Shown in pieces: positions 7,801-15,630 of a stretch of DNA of 64,000 nt. The notes under the pieces are model-generated. The model did no database searches, had not been told where the DNA came from, and saw only the letters and a program-made list of their open reading frames with translations. The stretch is from the NCBI RefSeq assembly GCF_007744255.1, contig NZ_CP036267.1, positions 2,793,500 through 2,857,499 of the forward strand, given 5' to 3'. A program made the position numbers and the translations under genes. Numbering within the stretch: the first letter of the stretch is position 1; every line of letters begins with the position of its first letter. Source of the stretch: Thalassoglobus polymorphus (lineage in GTDB: Bacteria > Planctomycetota > Planctomycetia > Planctomycetales > Planctomycetaceae).

Positions 7801-10254
7801 TTTGCTGCCCAATTCGAACTCGCACAGGTTTATGCAGAGATCGAAGATTATTCCTCGGCTTTGCCGTTGGCTCGTTCGGCAAGCGAAGGTTTCAGACGAC
7901 TCTGGGGGACGGAGAATCGAGAGTATGCCAATGCGATTCGCCTGCTCGGCGAAATCTATTACGGAATTGGTGAACCAAGATTGGCACATGCCGAGATTCT
8001 CCGATCGCATGAAATCATTCAAAGACTCAAGGAGGTCACCGAACGTGACCGACTTCGCAGTGCAGCCACCGTTGCAGTTTCAACGGCAACCGACGACTCT
8101 CGTAAAATCGAAGCCCGTGAACGATTTGAAGAGGTGTTGAATGCATACGAAGTTGCCGATCGTGCTGAGTCTGCAGAATTCTTCGAACTTCTCATTGAGT
8201 ATGGCGACGCACAATTGCGTTGGGATGACATCGAGAAAGCGACAAAACTGTTTGAGCAAGCGGTCATCGGACTGGCTCATCGTAAGAGTCACTACAAGCT
8301 GCAACAGTCCGCTCAACAAAAACTTGGTATCGCTCAAAGAAAAAACGGCCAGTTCGAACAGGCACGCGACAATCTAACGGAAGCCCTCAATCTTCAACGG
8401 AAACTCTTTGGGGCTGAATCACGGGTCATCACAGAAACACTTTTCCAGCTTGCAATTGTTGAGCACGTCCTTGGAGAGGACCACTCAGCTTTGAAGCACG
8501 TGGAGAACTCTCTTCAACTTCAGCAACGTCAACTCTCCGAAATCGGTCGACTGCTCAGCGACACTTCGCTCACAAGTCTGCTCGACCAAGACGAGAGACC
8601 ACTCGACCTGTTGATCTCGATCATCAACAAGAAACAACCGGCTCCCTCTGATATTCGAATGGCTCTCGACTGGACGATGCAACGAAAGGGGCTGTCTCTC
8701 GACTTGAATTGCCGTTTGAAGACTTTTGAACAATCACAATCGTTCGATTCCGAAACTCTCAATTTGATCGAAAAACTGCGAGTGCTTAATCAGGAACTCG
8801 CAGACTTGACGCTCGGTCAAGACGGCACACGATCCGAAAGCGAACTTGCAGCTCAACGCCGACAGAAACAGAGGGAAATTTCCGAAGAACAAGGGAAGCT
8901 GAACGAGCGATTACATAATCTGGTTGCCGCCAACAGCGAATTTCAACTCGACACAGATCAACTCTCATCGAAGCTCGAAAGCAACACTGCTTACATCGAA
9001 TTCCTGAAGGTGAACCGATTTGCAGCCGGTGCGTCTGGGTACATTGCCTTCTTCGTTCGCAGGGAGAATGAACAGACCCAGATTCAATTTGCAGATTTGG
9101 GAAACGCTGAAGAGATCGACGACTTGATAGAAGAGTTGCGAGAGCAAACTCGTCGATTTCCGAGAATGCTGCGTCTGTCAACGGAAGAAGAACTGGAAAC
9201 ACGATACCGACAACTTTCTCAGAACTTGTATCATCGTCTGCTTGGGCCGTTTGAAGAACACCTCGATCAGGTGACAATTCTGACAATAAGTCCCGACGCG
9301 GGGATTTCTGGAGTCCCGTTCTCTGCACTTGTCGACAACTCAGACCACTATCTCGTTGAGACGAAAGAGATCAGCTACGTATCGTCCGCCCGTGACCTGA
9401 CACGCAAGCACGAACCGCCAGGAGTGGGGACTCTAGTGATCTCAAATCCGAACTTCGATGCCGAGGTTGAAGTTCGCGAGCAAGTCGTTGCAAAACAACA
9501 GGAGCAATCTCAAAATCTGGTTGCGTTGCGAGGAGCGAACGGGATCGACTTGCGATCACTGCGCTGGAAACGATTGCCGGGAGCAGAATTAGAAGCTGAT
9601 GATGTGCAGACAATCCTGAGCTCGACGGCTTATCAACCAGTCAATGTTTTTGTTGGTGATGCTGCCGTCGAAGAAGTCTTCAAGTCAGTTCACGCCGCTA
9701 GAATCGTCCATCTGGCAACCCACGGTTTTTATGTCCCTTCGGCAGAAGAAGATGAATTCGAACGCGGTTCTGTCCGATCGACTTCCAATCTTTCGCGGCT
9801 GCGAGCTGCAGACAATCCACTTCTTCGTTCGGGGATCGTTCTCGCCGGGGCGAATCGCTCTTCGTCAGTCACGAATGAAAAACGAAAGCTCGAGGACGGA
9901 TGGGTGACCGCTCAGGAAATTGCTCGGCTGAATTTTCGAAATACAGAACTTGTCGTGCTCAGCGCATGCGAGAGTGGGTTAGGTGACGTATCCTCAGGGC
10001 AAGGCGTCCACGGAATTCGACGAGCATTCATGAACGCTGGTGCTCATTCGATACTGACAACTCTCTTTGAAGTCCCTGACGGTGAAACTCGCGATCTTAT
10101 TCGTGCGTTCTACGAAGAGTTAGCGGCTCGCCACAACCGACGCTCAGCCATTTCCCAAGCTCAGCGTACACAGATCGAGAAACGTCGTGCAGAAAACAAT
10201 GCAGCTCACCCGTTCTACTGGGCCAGCTTCGTTCTATACGGAGATGTTGAGTAA
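4861..10254 (+). CDS. secreted giant TPR-CHAT protein (caspase-like protease fold)
   Basis: A 1,797-residue protein with a signal peptide (MNRIFLVVTLLFS... ending near GLGQ). Most of the chain, about 40-1350, is tandem TPR helices with typical A-x-x-Y-x-x-A spacing. A heptad-rich linker follows at about 1290-1370. The last ~350 residues form a CHAT domain: His1621 in LATHGF and Cys1703 in LSACESG are the expected catalytic dyad of this clan-CD (caspase/separase-like) fold. The start is the ATG at 4861; a TTG six bases upstream is less likely. TPR-CHAT proteins are known as caspase-like proteases such as Craspase, but a leader directing export is unusual for that role. The target is unknown. 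Confidence 0.9.
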   Translation: MNRIFLVVTLLFSINPATGLGQADFEATAAHSDLNQARIELNRKVQETWKNGNVSDALDMGLQLLGVEQKLFNGKEEENIRIAERYVLLCNYALELNQVERARRFLDSAIRRYRQNAPEKSWQQSEAEHLELVINKLLSLPLTDRQELFGSARELQLTMEGNDPNRQVEAAENYARLSREIFGERAPLAIMAMMHVQSAQLRLGRLETVGTQLERLRIELQQVEHPEHPNHAALMYLLAEHSAYLGKTEISLDYVNKSIEHFRQSGASYQGTCISAKALKGYLLISTGQHHDALAPLREAYSTGKREGLLPSHIQIIADQFCIALQRTARAEWEEQNWERAEQLAKESYEIALEQWGEENFRTIEIRIDPVMTVDRQSWTKEQKETYQQIQSLHQQMQSLIQAGEQQQAVEIAKQRYAKLADLFGRKNSETLRARFDVLDLLTDPKILGEQDHAILVSQINEFLRVTGNVFGKTHPFYATACMDFAEHFDSSSPERFKLTRESVTGFRTAFSENSDEYIEALTVLGCLLAKHLDEEAIEHLSKAIELWESRPSRGCYAHSLAIASLGGLYYNLDDPYEARHLLAKAVDLFRNNQNDNVNYDLAVTLNYLGNIAGVYGRYFDGIKYYEEAISLFENNSSNLTAARFGKSLNDYTGTYQWCLYNASEHYSETGDFENAEQVLKKLIARYPDESPIESYRSALYSLTIVYAQQDRYDEATKLLQKVSRIVEKHFDADPLVRGKFFLKSGHAALLADRKREALQQLDLALVEYQKIDDLNKIDRVEWGYFDNDLLWLRKYYEQLHAWDRVAEVREFAQDSEAILYSDAPDVLRRLEQELELARRIAALTGEDLAAYEQLFKDTQTLKDHNNVGIDPQLLGRSESILKKSTETLGPLNLAMMNYAKAAATYFEEQENYQQAISMSILAYTCGASKLGSGHPDSLTFMTRNSRLMRALGQYQEALSFSKKSVFDTAQSRGDEDIDTFAAQFELAQVYAEIEDYSSALPLARSASEGFRRLWGTENREYANAIRLLGEIYYGIGEPRLAHAEILRSHEIIQRLKEVTERDRLRSAATVAVSTATDDSRKIEARERFEEVLNAYEVADRAESAEFFELLIEYGDAQLRWDDIEKATKLFEQAVIGLAHRKSHYKLQQSAQQKLGIAQRKNGQFEQARDNLTEALNLQRKLFGAESRVITETLFQLAIVEHVLGEDHSALKHVENSLQLQQRQLSEIGRLLSDTSLTSLLDQDERPLDLLISIINKKQPAPSDIRMALDWTMQRKGLSLDLNCRLKTFEQSQSFDSETLNLIEKLRVLNQELADLTLGQDGTRSESELAAQRRQKQREISEEQGKLNERLHNLVAANSEFQLDTDQLSSKLESNTAYIEFLKVNRFAAGASGYIAFFVRRENEQTQIQFADLGNAEEIDDLIEELREQTRRFPRMLRLSTEEELETRYRQLSQNLYHRLLGPFEEHLDQVTILTISPDAGISGVPFSALVDNSDHYLVETKEISYVSSARDLTRKHEPPGVGTLVISNPNFDAEVEVREQVVAKQQEQSQNLVALRGANGIDLRSLRWKRLPGAELEADDVQTILSSTAYQPVNVFVGDAAVEEVFKSVHAARIVHLATHGFYVPSAEEDEFERGSVRSTSNLSRLRAADNPLLRSGIVLAGANRSSSVTNEKRKLEDGWVTAQEIARLNFRNTELVVLSACESGLGDVSSGQGVHGIRRAFMNAGAHSILTTLFEVPDGETRDLIRAFYEELAARHNRRSAISQAQRTQIEKRRAENNAAHPFYWASFVLYGDVE

Positions 10255-10256
10255 TC

Positions 10257-10337
10257 TGGAAGCTGGCCGAAAACCTCTGGAATCGCTATTTTTCCCAACG
10301 CTTGAGAGAGAAATCTCATGTTTCAGAGGCAATTCTA
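10257..10337 (-). repeat. 81-bp interspersed repeat, family 1, copy A (degenerate)
   Basis: In reverse orientation relative to copy B. It retains CCGAAAACCTCTGGAATCG, a degenerate CAACG-CTTGAGAGAG core, and ends in TTCTA. It sits between the convergent TPR-CHAT and gamma-carboxylase-like genes, where its near-palindromic sequence could form a hairpin at both 3' ends. Bases 10338-10519 show no gene. Confidence 0.75.
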
Positions 10338-10519
10338 AACCAGTGCGACACTTTTCAACCGTCAAACGTCACGCTTATCCGACCGGTGTCTACTGACTGG
10401 AGCGTCACCAGCGATTTCAGCACTGCCAGCAAGCATGACAGACCGGAAAATGAGTTTCTTTAAGACGGAGTTCTTGATGTCGATTCGTAGTGTCTCGCGC
10501 ATGCTACAAGAGCAAATTA

Positions 10520-12007
10520 TCACCGGGATGACAACTGCATTTGAGGCGGCAACTTCAGGTCGATTCGATGCTCCCATTCAGAGAGAGGATAGTCCCAGGC
10601 ATCGTGTCGAAACGGTTCAGTCAGCGGCATGACATAATCCGGATACCCACTGGGTAATGGGAGGTGCCCCAAATCGACTGATGGGTCAACCACAACTTGC
10701 GGTTTTCGACCGTTGAGAGAAATAAGTGCTAATGCACGAATTTCAATTCCCCTGTGACCACGTTGCTCCAGATCTTCAGCAATGAATCGACAAAGTTGAT
10801 GGATCATTCTGGGGTCACGTGAGATCACTCCTAATTGTCGTCCCGTAACGTATGACCGAAGATCGACAGTTCCCGACCTCCCAGAACTGGGATCGGTCGC
10901 ATAGATTCGAAGACCACATTCCTTTGCCCTCAACAACATGTGCCAGGCAAAATGATGAGTGTATTCATCCCAATTTGAATTTCCGGGATACACGAAAGAG
11001 CGAAGCGGAAAGAGACACTGCCAACTCACATAAAGTATAAAAAAGCAAGTTGTCAGGTTCTGCATTCTGGCAGAGGCGGGCTTCCAAGCCTTGTGATCGA
11101 TTGAAGAGGAGACATAGGATTTTCGCCTTATCCAGACAAACAATCGTCGAGGCCAGTCCGGTTCAAAGAAAACGGTCGTTGTTAGAATCATGAACCAGGG
11201 AAATATGCCGATTGTCCAGATGACGGAATTCGCGAGATGGAAGCCGACCGCGAGTATGTATGCTAAAGGGCGAGTTTTCTTATAGAGCAAACCAGGGACG
11301 ATCAAAATATCGAAGAGCATCCCTCCCCAAACCAGGGTCATGACAACCCACTCTTGCTCCATCCATGGACCACCGATGAGTGGCAAGTCTGTCTTGGCAG
11401 CCATGGACATTCTCATCGGCTGTCCGCGTAGCCAGTCCGGATCAATCTTCGCAATCCCTCCAAAGAAGTATGGGACGCCAATCTGAAACCTGATCAACCA
11501 CAACGTCCATGTTGGGACAAGCTGTGATCGGATAGATGGAAAGAAATAGGCATCAACAGAACATGCACGATGCGCGGGGAGGAATGGAAGCTGTAGCGAT
11601 AACAGTGAAACCAGATAATAGTGATTCTGGTAATAGGACTTATCGATCAGGAAGCCATACACAAAGCAAACCGCGAAGAGAATTGCTGCAACGCGATAAA
11701 ACAGACCGACTGCAATCATGAACGCTGTCAACGCCATGATCAGATATTGGAAGTGAATGAATTCGTAGGTCTGTTCATCGAAGACAAATTTCACGTCCAC
11801 CGGACGCACCCACTCAAATCCATCATACGGGAAATGAATCAGTGGAATTGTATAGAACAATTCCACTGTCCCTGATGACAGAAACTTGCATGCATACCAG
11901 CACATCACGCTTCCAAACGCGATGCGATAGAAGACAAGCCAATCGATTGCTACGGGGCGGTGCAGGCGTTCTGTAAGATCGAACGGTTCCGAGGAGTTGT
12001 TCAACAT
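10520..12007 (-). CDS. vitamin-K-dependent gamma-carboxylase homologue (HTTM family)
   Basis: A 495-residue polytopic membrane protein. The segment YFFGGIAKIDPDWLRGQPM (residues 180-198) lines up with the GGCX active-site segment, and Lys187 falls on the catalytic Lys218 of the human enzyme. FHLANSVIWTIGIFPW corresponds to the following conserved helix. The C-terminal ~150 residues are soluble and may carry the accessory domain. In animals the enzyme carboxylates Glu residues using reduced vitamin K. Bacterial homologues exist, but their substrates are mostly unknown. Planctomycetes make menaquinone, which could serve as cofactor (inference). The gene stands alone between repeats. Confidence 0.85.
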   Translation of the reverse strand: MLNNSSEPFDLTERLHRPVAIDWLVFYRIAFGSVMCWYACKFLSSGTVELFYTIPLIHFPYDGFEWVRPVDVKFVFDEQTYEFIHFQYLIMALTAFMIAVGLFYRVAAILFAVCFVYGFLIDKSYYQNHYYLVSLLSLQLPFLPAHRACSVDAYFFPSIRSQLVPTWTLWLIRFQIGVPYFFGGIAKIDPDWLRGQPMRMSMAAKTDLPLIGGPWMEQEWVVMTLVWGGMLFDILIVPGLLYKKTRPLAYILAVGFHLANSVIWTIGIFPWFMILTTTVFFEPDWPRRLFVWIRRKSYVSSSIDHKAWKPASARMQNLTTCFFILYVSWQCLFPLRSFVYPGNSNWDEYTHHFAWHMLLRAKECGLRIYATDPSSGRSGTVDLRSYVTGRQLGVISRDPRMIHQLCRFIAEDLEQRGHRGIEIRALALISLNGRKPQVVVDPSVDLGHLPLPSGYPDYVMPLTEPFRHDAWDYPLSEWEHRIDLKLPPQMQLSSR

Positions 12008-12054
12008 GAAGTCGCATCAAGAATTGAAGAATACAATAGAGTCTGTCAACGATC

Positions 12055-12236
12055 TAGAACAGTTTGCTCTACCGTGTGCCCGTGAAGAACGCATTTCTCT
12101 AGAACTGATCCTGAAGCTTGAAATTGCTCTCTCAAACGTTGAGGAAAGCGACCATTCCAGTAGTTTTCGGACTGGTTCTATTAAAATGCTGTTCGTCACG
12201 AGGCAGATCCTGCAAACCAATTCGAAAGATTCTCTA
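12055..12236 (-). repeat. family 2 repeat (~103 bp) interrupted by a family 1 element
   Basis: The two halves (12055-12099 and 12181-12236) together match the reverse complement of the intact copy at 54865-54967. Shared blocks are AGTTTGCTC, CCGTGTGCCCGTGAA, CGCATTTCTC, then TAAAATGCTGTTCG, CGAGGCAGA, CTGCAAACCAATTCGAAAGA and CTCTA. Between the halves lies exactly one 81-bp family 1 element. The right end (TAG on the minus strand) is the stop codon of the next gene. Confidence 0.85.
12100..12180 (+). repeat. 81-bp interspersed repeat, family 1, copy B (nested)
   Basis: This copy begins TAGAACTGATCCTGAA and ends GGACTGGTTCTA, so the termini are imperfect inverted repeats with TA at each end. 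The central CTCAAACGTTGAG is palindromic. It is inserted into a family 2 element. TA at both ends and no coding content are typical of MITEs mobilised by Tc1/mariner-IS630-type transposases; the mobiliser is not in this window. Confidence 0.88.
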
Positions 12237-12710
12237 ATCGTCATCTTCCAGGTCATCCAGATCGTCATCACTCAACTTCGTATTCCGCCGTCTTTTTGGT
12301 TTTTCCGGTAAGTCAATCATGAATCGATTTTCTTTTTCAGTGGAGATCGAGACTTCCATGAGGACTCTGTTGCTGTCTGTGTCACAGTTACACTCAAAGT
12401 CTGGGAATCGTTCTGGGTGAGGTGCGTCAACACTCACATTGTGATTTCCAACCACAGCACCATCTTCCGACCCATATGTTGAGATCGTAAACTCACCATT
12501 CTCTTTCGTTGTTCCCCATCCAGATTTCCCGACATTCGCGTCCTTGCCGGATGCAGTGGGGGAGAAATAGACCCGAACATTCGCAACCGGGCTTCCATCA
12601 CACGTGACAACACCTGTCACCTCAGCGGTGGGAAATTCTTTCAGTCCACCGCCTCCACACCCTGAAACCAAACAGATCAGTACAGGTATCAACAGTTTCA
12701 ATTTGTACAT
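12234..12710 (-). CDS. small lipoprotein with carboxypeptidase-regulatory-like (Ig/TTR) fold
   Basis: A 158-residue lipoprotein (lipobox LVSGC, cleavage before Cys18). The mature part starts VTGVVTCDGSPVANVRVYF and continues through a GEF-containing strand. This is the pattern of the transthyretin-like / carboxypeptidase regulatory-like domain, common in small planctomycete lipoproteins encoded near DUF1559 genes. The tail is basic (KRRR), then acidic (Asp-rich). The stop codon TAG is formed by the end of a family 2 repeat, so the acidic tail may be a product of that insertion. It follows the DUF1559 gene after a strong terminator. Confidence 0.75.
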   Translation of the reverse strand: MYKLKLLIPVLICLVSGCGGGGLKEFPTAEVTGVVTCDGSPVANVRVYFSPTASGKDANVGKSGWGTTKENGEFTISTYGSEDGAVVGNHNVSVDAPHPERFPDFECNCDTDSNRVLMEVSISTEKENRFMIDLPEKPKRRRNTKLSDDDLDDLEDDD

Positions 12711-12730
12711 TATGACCTCAAACTAAAAAG

Positions 12731-12764
12731 AACACGCGAACCAATCCATGTTGATTCGCGTGTT
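12731..12764 (-). terminator. rho-independent terminator after the DUF1559 gene
   Basis: A perfect 10-bp inverted repeat (AACACGCGAA / TTCGCGTGTT) with a 14-base loop, followed on the minus strand by CTTTTT. It lies 19 bases beyond the DUF1559 stop and before the lipoprotein gene, so the lipoprotein would depend on read-through or on its own promoter. Confidence 0.85.
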
Positions 12765-12782
12765 GCTAAAGATAGATTCGGA

Positions 12783-13769
12783 TTAAAATTCGCCAACAAC
12801 ATTTCCGTCTGCGATGTCACCAAGATTCCCATAGGTCACGAGATCAATGTTCTCGCTGAGAAAATGAACTGATCCATCGCCAAAGAGGAATTGTGCCCCT
12901 CCGACATGAAAACTGAAGGCACAATCATCGCTCACAGCATTGAACATATCATTCGGCGAGACGCGTCCATTGATAGGATCTTCAGCTTCAGCTTCGAAGC
13001 GAATCGGCTCGTCTGTATCAACGCCACCAATCCAGGTTGGCCAATCCTCAACTTCGCTATTAGAACCATCTGTCGTCACATACGAGCTTTCACCAACGAG
13101 CATCGTGTTGGTCAATCCATCTGTGATATCCCGGAACAATCGTCCTCCAGGAACGTCTGCTTGTTTTGGAAGCATCCCAGAGCCATCGCGTGGACCTCCG
13201 CCTGACCCTTTGTAATCAGACAACGCGTATCCGATCATGGCATCTTCCTCGGGAGGCAACGCGCCAGCACCACTTCCCGAAACTGAAAATGTTGCAGGCA
13301 CGACGGAAGGAAGCGTCGAAGAGGGACAACGATACCCACTGATGACTGTATCCCCACCAGGAATAATCCCGCCATAAGTACTCTCATGCCCTTTTAGCAC
13401 ACAAAACCGATTGTTGTTGGGATGCGACGTGGTGATCGCTGTGCTGTTCAAGTATCCCTCCATTTGGTTGTAAAGCGGTGCTTGATCAATGTACGGAAGA
13501 ATTGCGTACATAAAACCAAAGCCGTCATCATCGCAACCATTGCTGTCATCAATGTCTGCCATCATGCCAGGAGGGAGCCGACCGAAAGTGTCGTTGTAAT
13601 TATGAAGGGCCAGACCAATTTGCTTCAGGTTGTTCTTGCACTGGGTTCGGCGAGCAGCTTCTCGTGCTTGCTGAACAGCTGGCAGTAACAGTGCGACTAA
13701 GATGGCTATGATCGCAATCACTACCAAGAGTTCAATAAGAGTAAAGCCGATTCGTTTTCTTGTTGTCAT
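12783..13769 (-). CDS. DUF1559 family protein with prepilin-type leader
   Basis: A 328-residue protein. The leader [17 protein letters not shown] has the type IV prepilin site G|FTLIEL, and a hydrophobic helix runs through [17 protein letters not shown]. The remainder is the DUF1559 domain, ending with the usual H-x9-DG element ([17 protein letters not shown]). AGGTG lies 6 bases before the ATG at 13769; the frame stays open upstream, but that part has no leader features. These proteins are strongly expanded in planctomycetes and are thought to form pseudopilin-like surface structures. Their precise role is unknown. Confidence 0.92.
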   Translation of the reverse strand: MTTRKRIGFTLIELLVVIAIIAILVALLLPAVQQAREAARRTQCKNNLKQIGLALHNYNDTFGRLPPGMMADIDDSNGCDDDGFGFMYAILPYIDQAPLYNQMEGYLNSTAITTSHPNNNRFCVLKGHESTYGGIIPGGDTVISGYRCPSSTLPSVVPATFSVSGSGAGALPPEEDAMIGYALSDYKGSGGGPRDGSGMLPKQADVPGGRLFRDITDGLTNTMLVGESSYVTTDGSNSEVEDWPTWIGGVDTDEPIRFEAEAEDPINGRVSPNDMFNAVSDDCAFSFHVGGAQFLFGDGSVHFLSENIDLVTYGNLGDIADGNVVGEF

Positions 13770-14085
13770 GATACACCTGTGAGCTTGTGAACGTTGGGGA
13801 GCGCGGGAAAAGTGGCGTCTGCAATACAGTTTCGACAGCAAGTCACCTGATGGTCTCAGGCTCGAAGAAAAATGCGATCTGGTAGTTAAACAGCCAGCAT
13901 TTCGAGATTCCCCCTGAGCTGCTTTGTCAAAACTGAGGGGAGTATGACTCAGCGTTATGAACTTCCAATTAAGCAAATGTGAAATGCAAGTTAAAGCCTT
14001 TTTGTGTGGTTGCATCACACCAAAATTATTGGATAACTATCGCCATCACTTAAGTCACCTCCCTGCAACCTGGAGTTCAAAAGTC
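13770..14085. other. divergent intergenic region
   Basis: 316 bp between the DUF1559 gene (leftward) and the PhoX gene (rightward). It must hold both promoters. I looked for a Pho box (paired CTGTCAT-like sites) before the phosphatase and found none by eye. Confidence 0.4.
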
Positions 14086-15468
14086 ATGGTTCATTCGATT
14101 CCTCGCCGTTCTTTCTTGAAAGCAACCGCCTTCAGCCTTGGTAGCGGAGCAATCGGCCCTGCATTCCAAAACCTGCTGGCAAGCGAAGACAATCACCGCA
14201 AAAGCTCTGGCTACGGAAAACTGCGACCAACAGTTGATAAGTCGACTGGTCTGAAGCTGTTAGAACTTCCGGAAGGTTTTTCATATCGCTCATTTGGCTG
14301 GACCGGCGATCAAATGGATGGAGGAGCAATCACACCGGGTGTGCATGATGGAATGGGCGTTATCGACGAACAGGATGGAATTATTACGCTATGCCGAAAC
14401 CATGAAATTAAACGAGCGAGTTCACCCTGGGGTAAGCCTGAAATTACTTACGATGCAAATGCAGGAGGGGGCTGCACTAACCTGCGATTTGACGCCAATA
14501 GTGGCGAATGGCTTAATGCATGGCCAAGTCTCTCTGGAACAGTCAAAAATTGTGCTGGAGGACCAACACCATGGAACACTTGGCTCTCCTGCGAAGAAAG
14601 TGTTTTAGGACCAGGCGGAGTTGATGACGACGAAGTCTTTGACTTTCATGAGCACCATGGCTGGGTGTTTGAAGTCCCAGCTGATGGTGATGCAAGTGCG
14701 AAACCGATTCACAGCATGGGACGTTTCGTTCATGAAGCAATCGCCATCGATCCTGACACAGGAATTGTGTACGAGACAGAAGATCGAGGGACAGCTGGTT
14801 TTTATCGCTTTATCCCAAACAAAGCTGGAGCGCTTGCAGAAGGCGGAAAACTTGAAATGCTATGTGTCAAAGGCCAGGAGGATCTAAGGAAATTCGGGCG
14901 TGTTGGTGCAACATTCGATTGCATCTGGGTTCCTATTGATGATCCTGAAAAAGCACATGCTGATGAAAAAAAACAAGATGAATTAGGGTGCTATACTCAA
15001 GGAAAACAACATGGCGCGACCACATTTGCTCGCCTGGAAGGATGTTGGTTCGGGAATGACTCGATTTATTTCGATGCAACATCTGGCGGCCCTGTCGGTT
15101 CTGGGCAAATCTGGAAATTTGATCCCCGGACTCAAACTTTAACCTTGCTGTTTGCTTCACCCGCGAAAGAAATACTGGATTCTCCAGACAACTTAGCTGT
15201 AAGTCCTCGCGGAGGCATCATCCTGTGTGAAGATGGTGATCTGATCCCACAACGTCTTCACGGTTTAACCTCACAAGGTGAACTGTTCACGTTTGCAAAG
15301 AACATTGTTCAATTGCAGGGCGAACACAATGGGTTCAAAGGGGATTTTCGAGGATCAGAATGGGCGGGGGCAACGTTCAGTGCTGATGGAAAATGGTTGT
15401 TCGTGAATCTTCAAAAACCTGGAATCACCTTTGCAATCACAGGGCCATGGGGCACTGATCTTTTATAA
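14086..15468 (+). CDS. PhoX-family (DUF839) phosphatase, Tat-exported
   Basis: A 460-residue protein. The ATG at 14086 places a Tat signal at the very N-terminus (PRRSFLKATAF), as in PhoX enzymes; an upstream in-frame ATG at 13957 would bury it. PhoX hallmarks follow: GGGCTNLRFD, the CAGGPTPWNTWLSCEES block, GRFVHEA, and YETEDRGTAGFYRF. PhoX enzymes are periplasmic, Ca/Fe-dependent beta-propeller phosphomonoesterases that release phosphate from organic esters. The next gene, in the same direction, is a second phosphatase/phytase, suggesting a phosphorus-scavenging pair. The 160-bp gap between them leaves room for a separate promoter. Confidence 0.9.
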   Translation: MVHSIPRRSFLKATAFSLGSGAIGPAFQNLLASEDNHRKSSGYGKLRPTVDKSTGLKLLELPEGFSYRSFGWTGDQMDGGAITPGVHDGMGVIDEQDGIITLCRNHEIKRASSPWGKPEITYDANAGGGCTNLRFDANSGEWLNAWPSLSGTVKNCAGGPTPWNTWLSCEESVLGPGGVDDDEVFDFHEHHGWVFEVPADGDASAKPIHSMGRFVHEAIAIDPDTGIVYETEDRGTAGFYRFIPNKAGALAEGGKLEMLCVKGQEDLRKFGRVGATFDCIWVPIDDPEKAHADEKKQDELGCYTQGKQHGATTFARLEGCWFGNDSIYFDATSGGPVGSGQIWKFDPRTQTLTLLFASPAKEILDSPDNLAVSPRGGIILCEDGDLIPQRLHGLTSQGELFTFAKNIVQLQGEHNGFKGDFRGSEWAGATFSADGKWLFVNLQKPGITFAITGPWGTDLL

Positions 15469-15630
15469 AGGTGAAAAGGTTCTTCTATCTGATTTAATGA
15501 AGTTCACAGGGTGTTTGCCAAAGGTTAACTACAGGTAGCAAAACTCTGTGATGATGAGCATGAATTTACGCTTCGTGTCTCAACTCGACCTTCTCATATT
15601 TCATTACCCTTCAACCGCAAGTATTTCCCC

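Noticed and set aside
8786-9328. Antisense frame of 180 codons inside the TPR-CHAT gene
   Set aside because: It lies wholly within a clear coding region, with no domain and no ribosome site.
13770-15630. Pho box upstream of the PhoX or PAP-phytase genes
   Set aside because: No paired CTGTCAT-like or CTTTAACA-like motif with proper spacing was seen.
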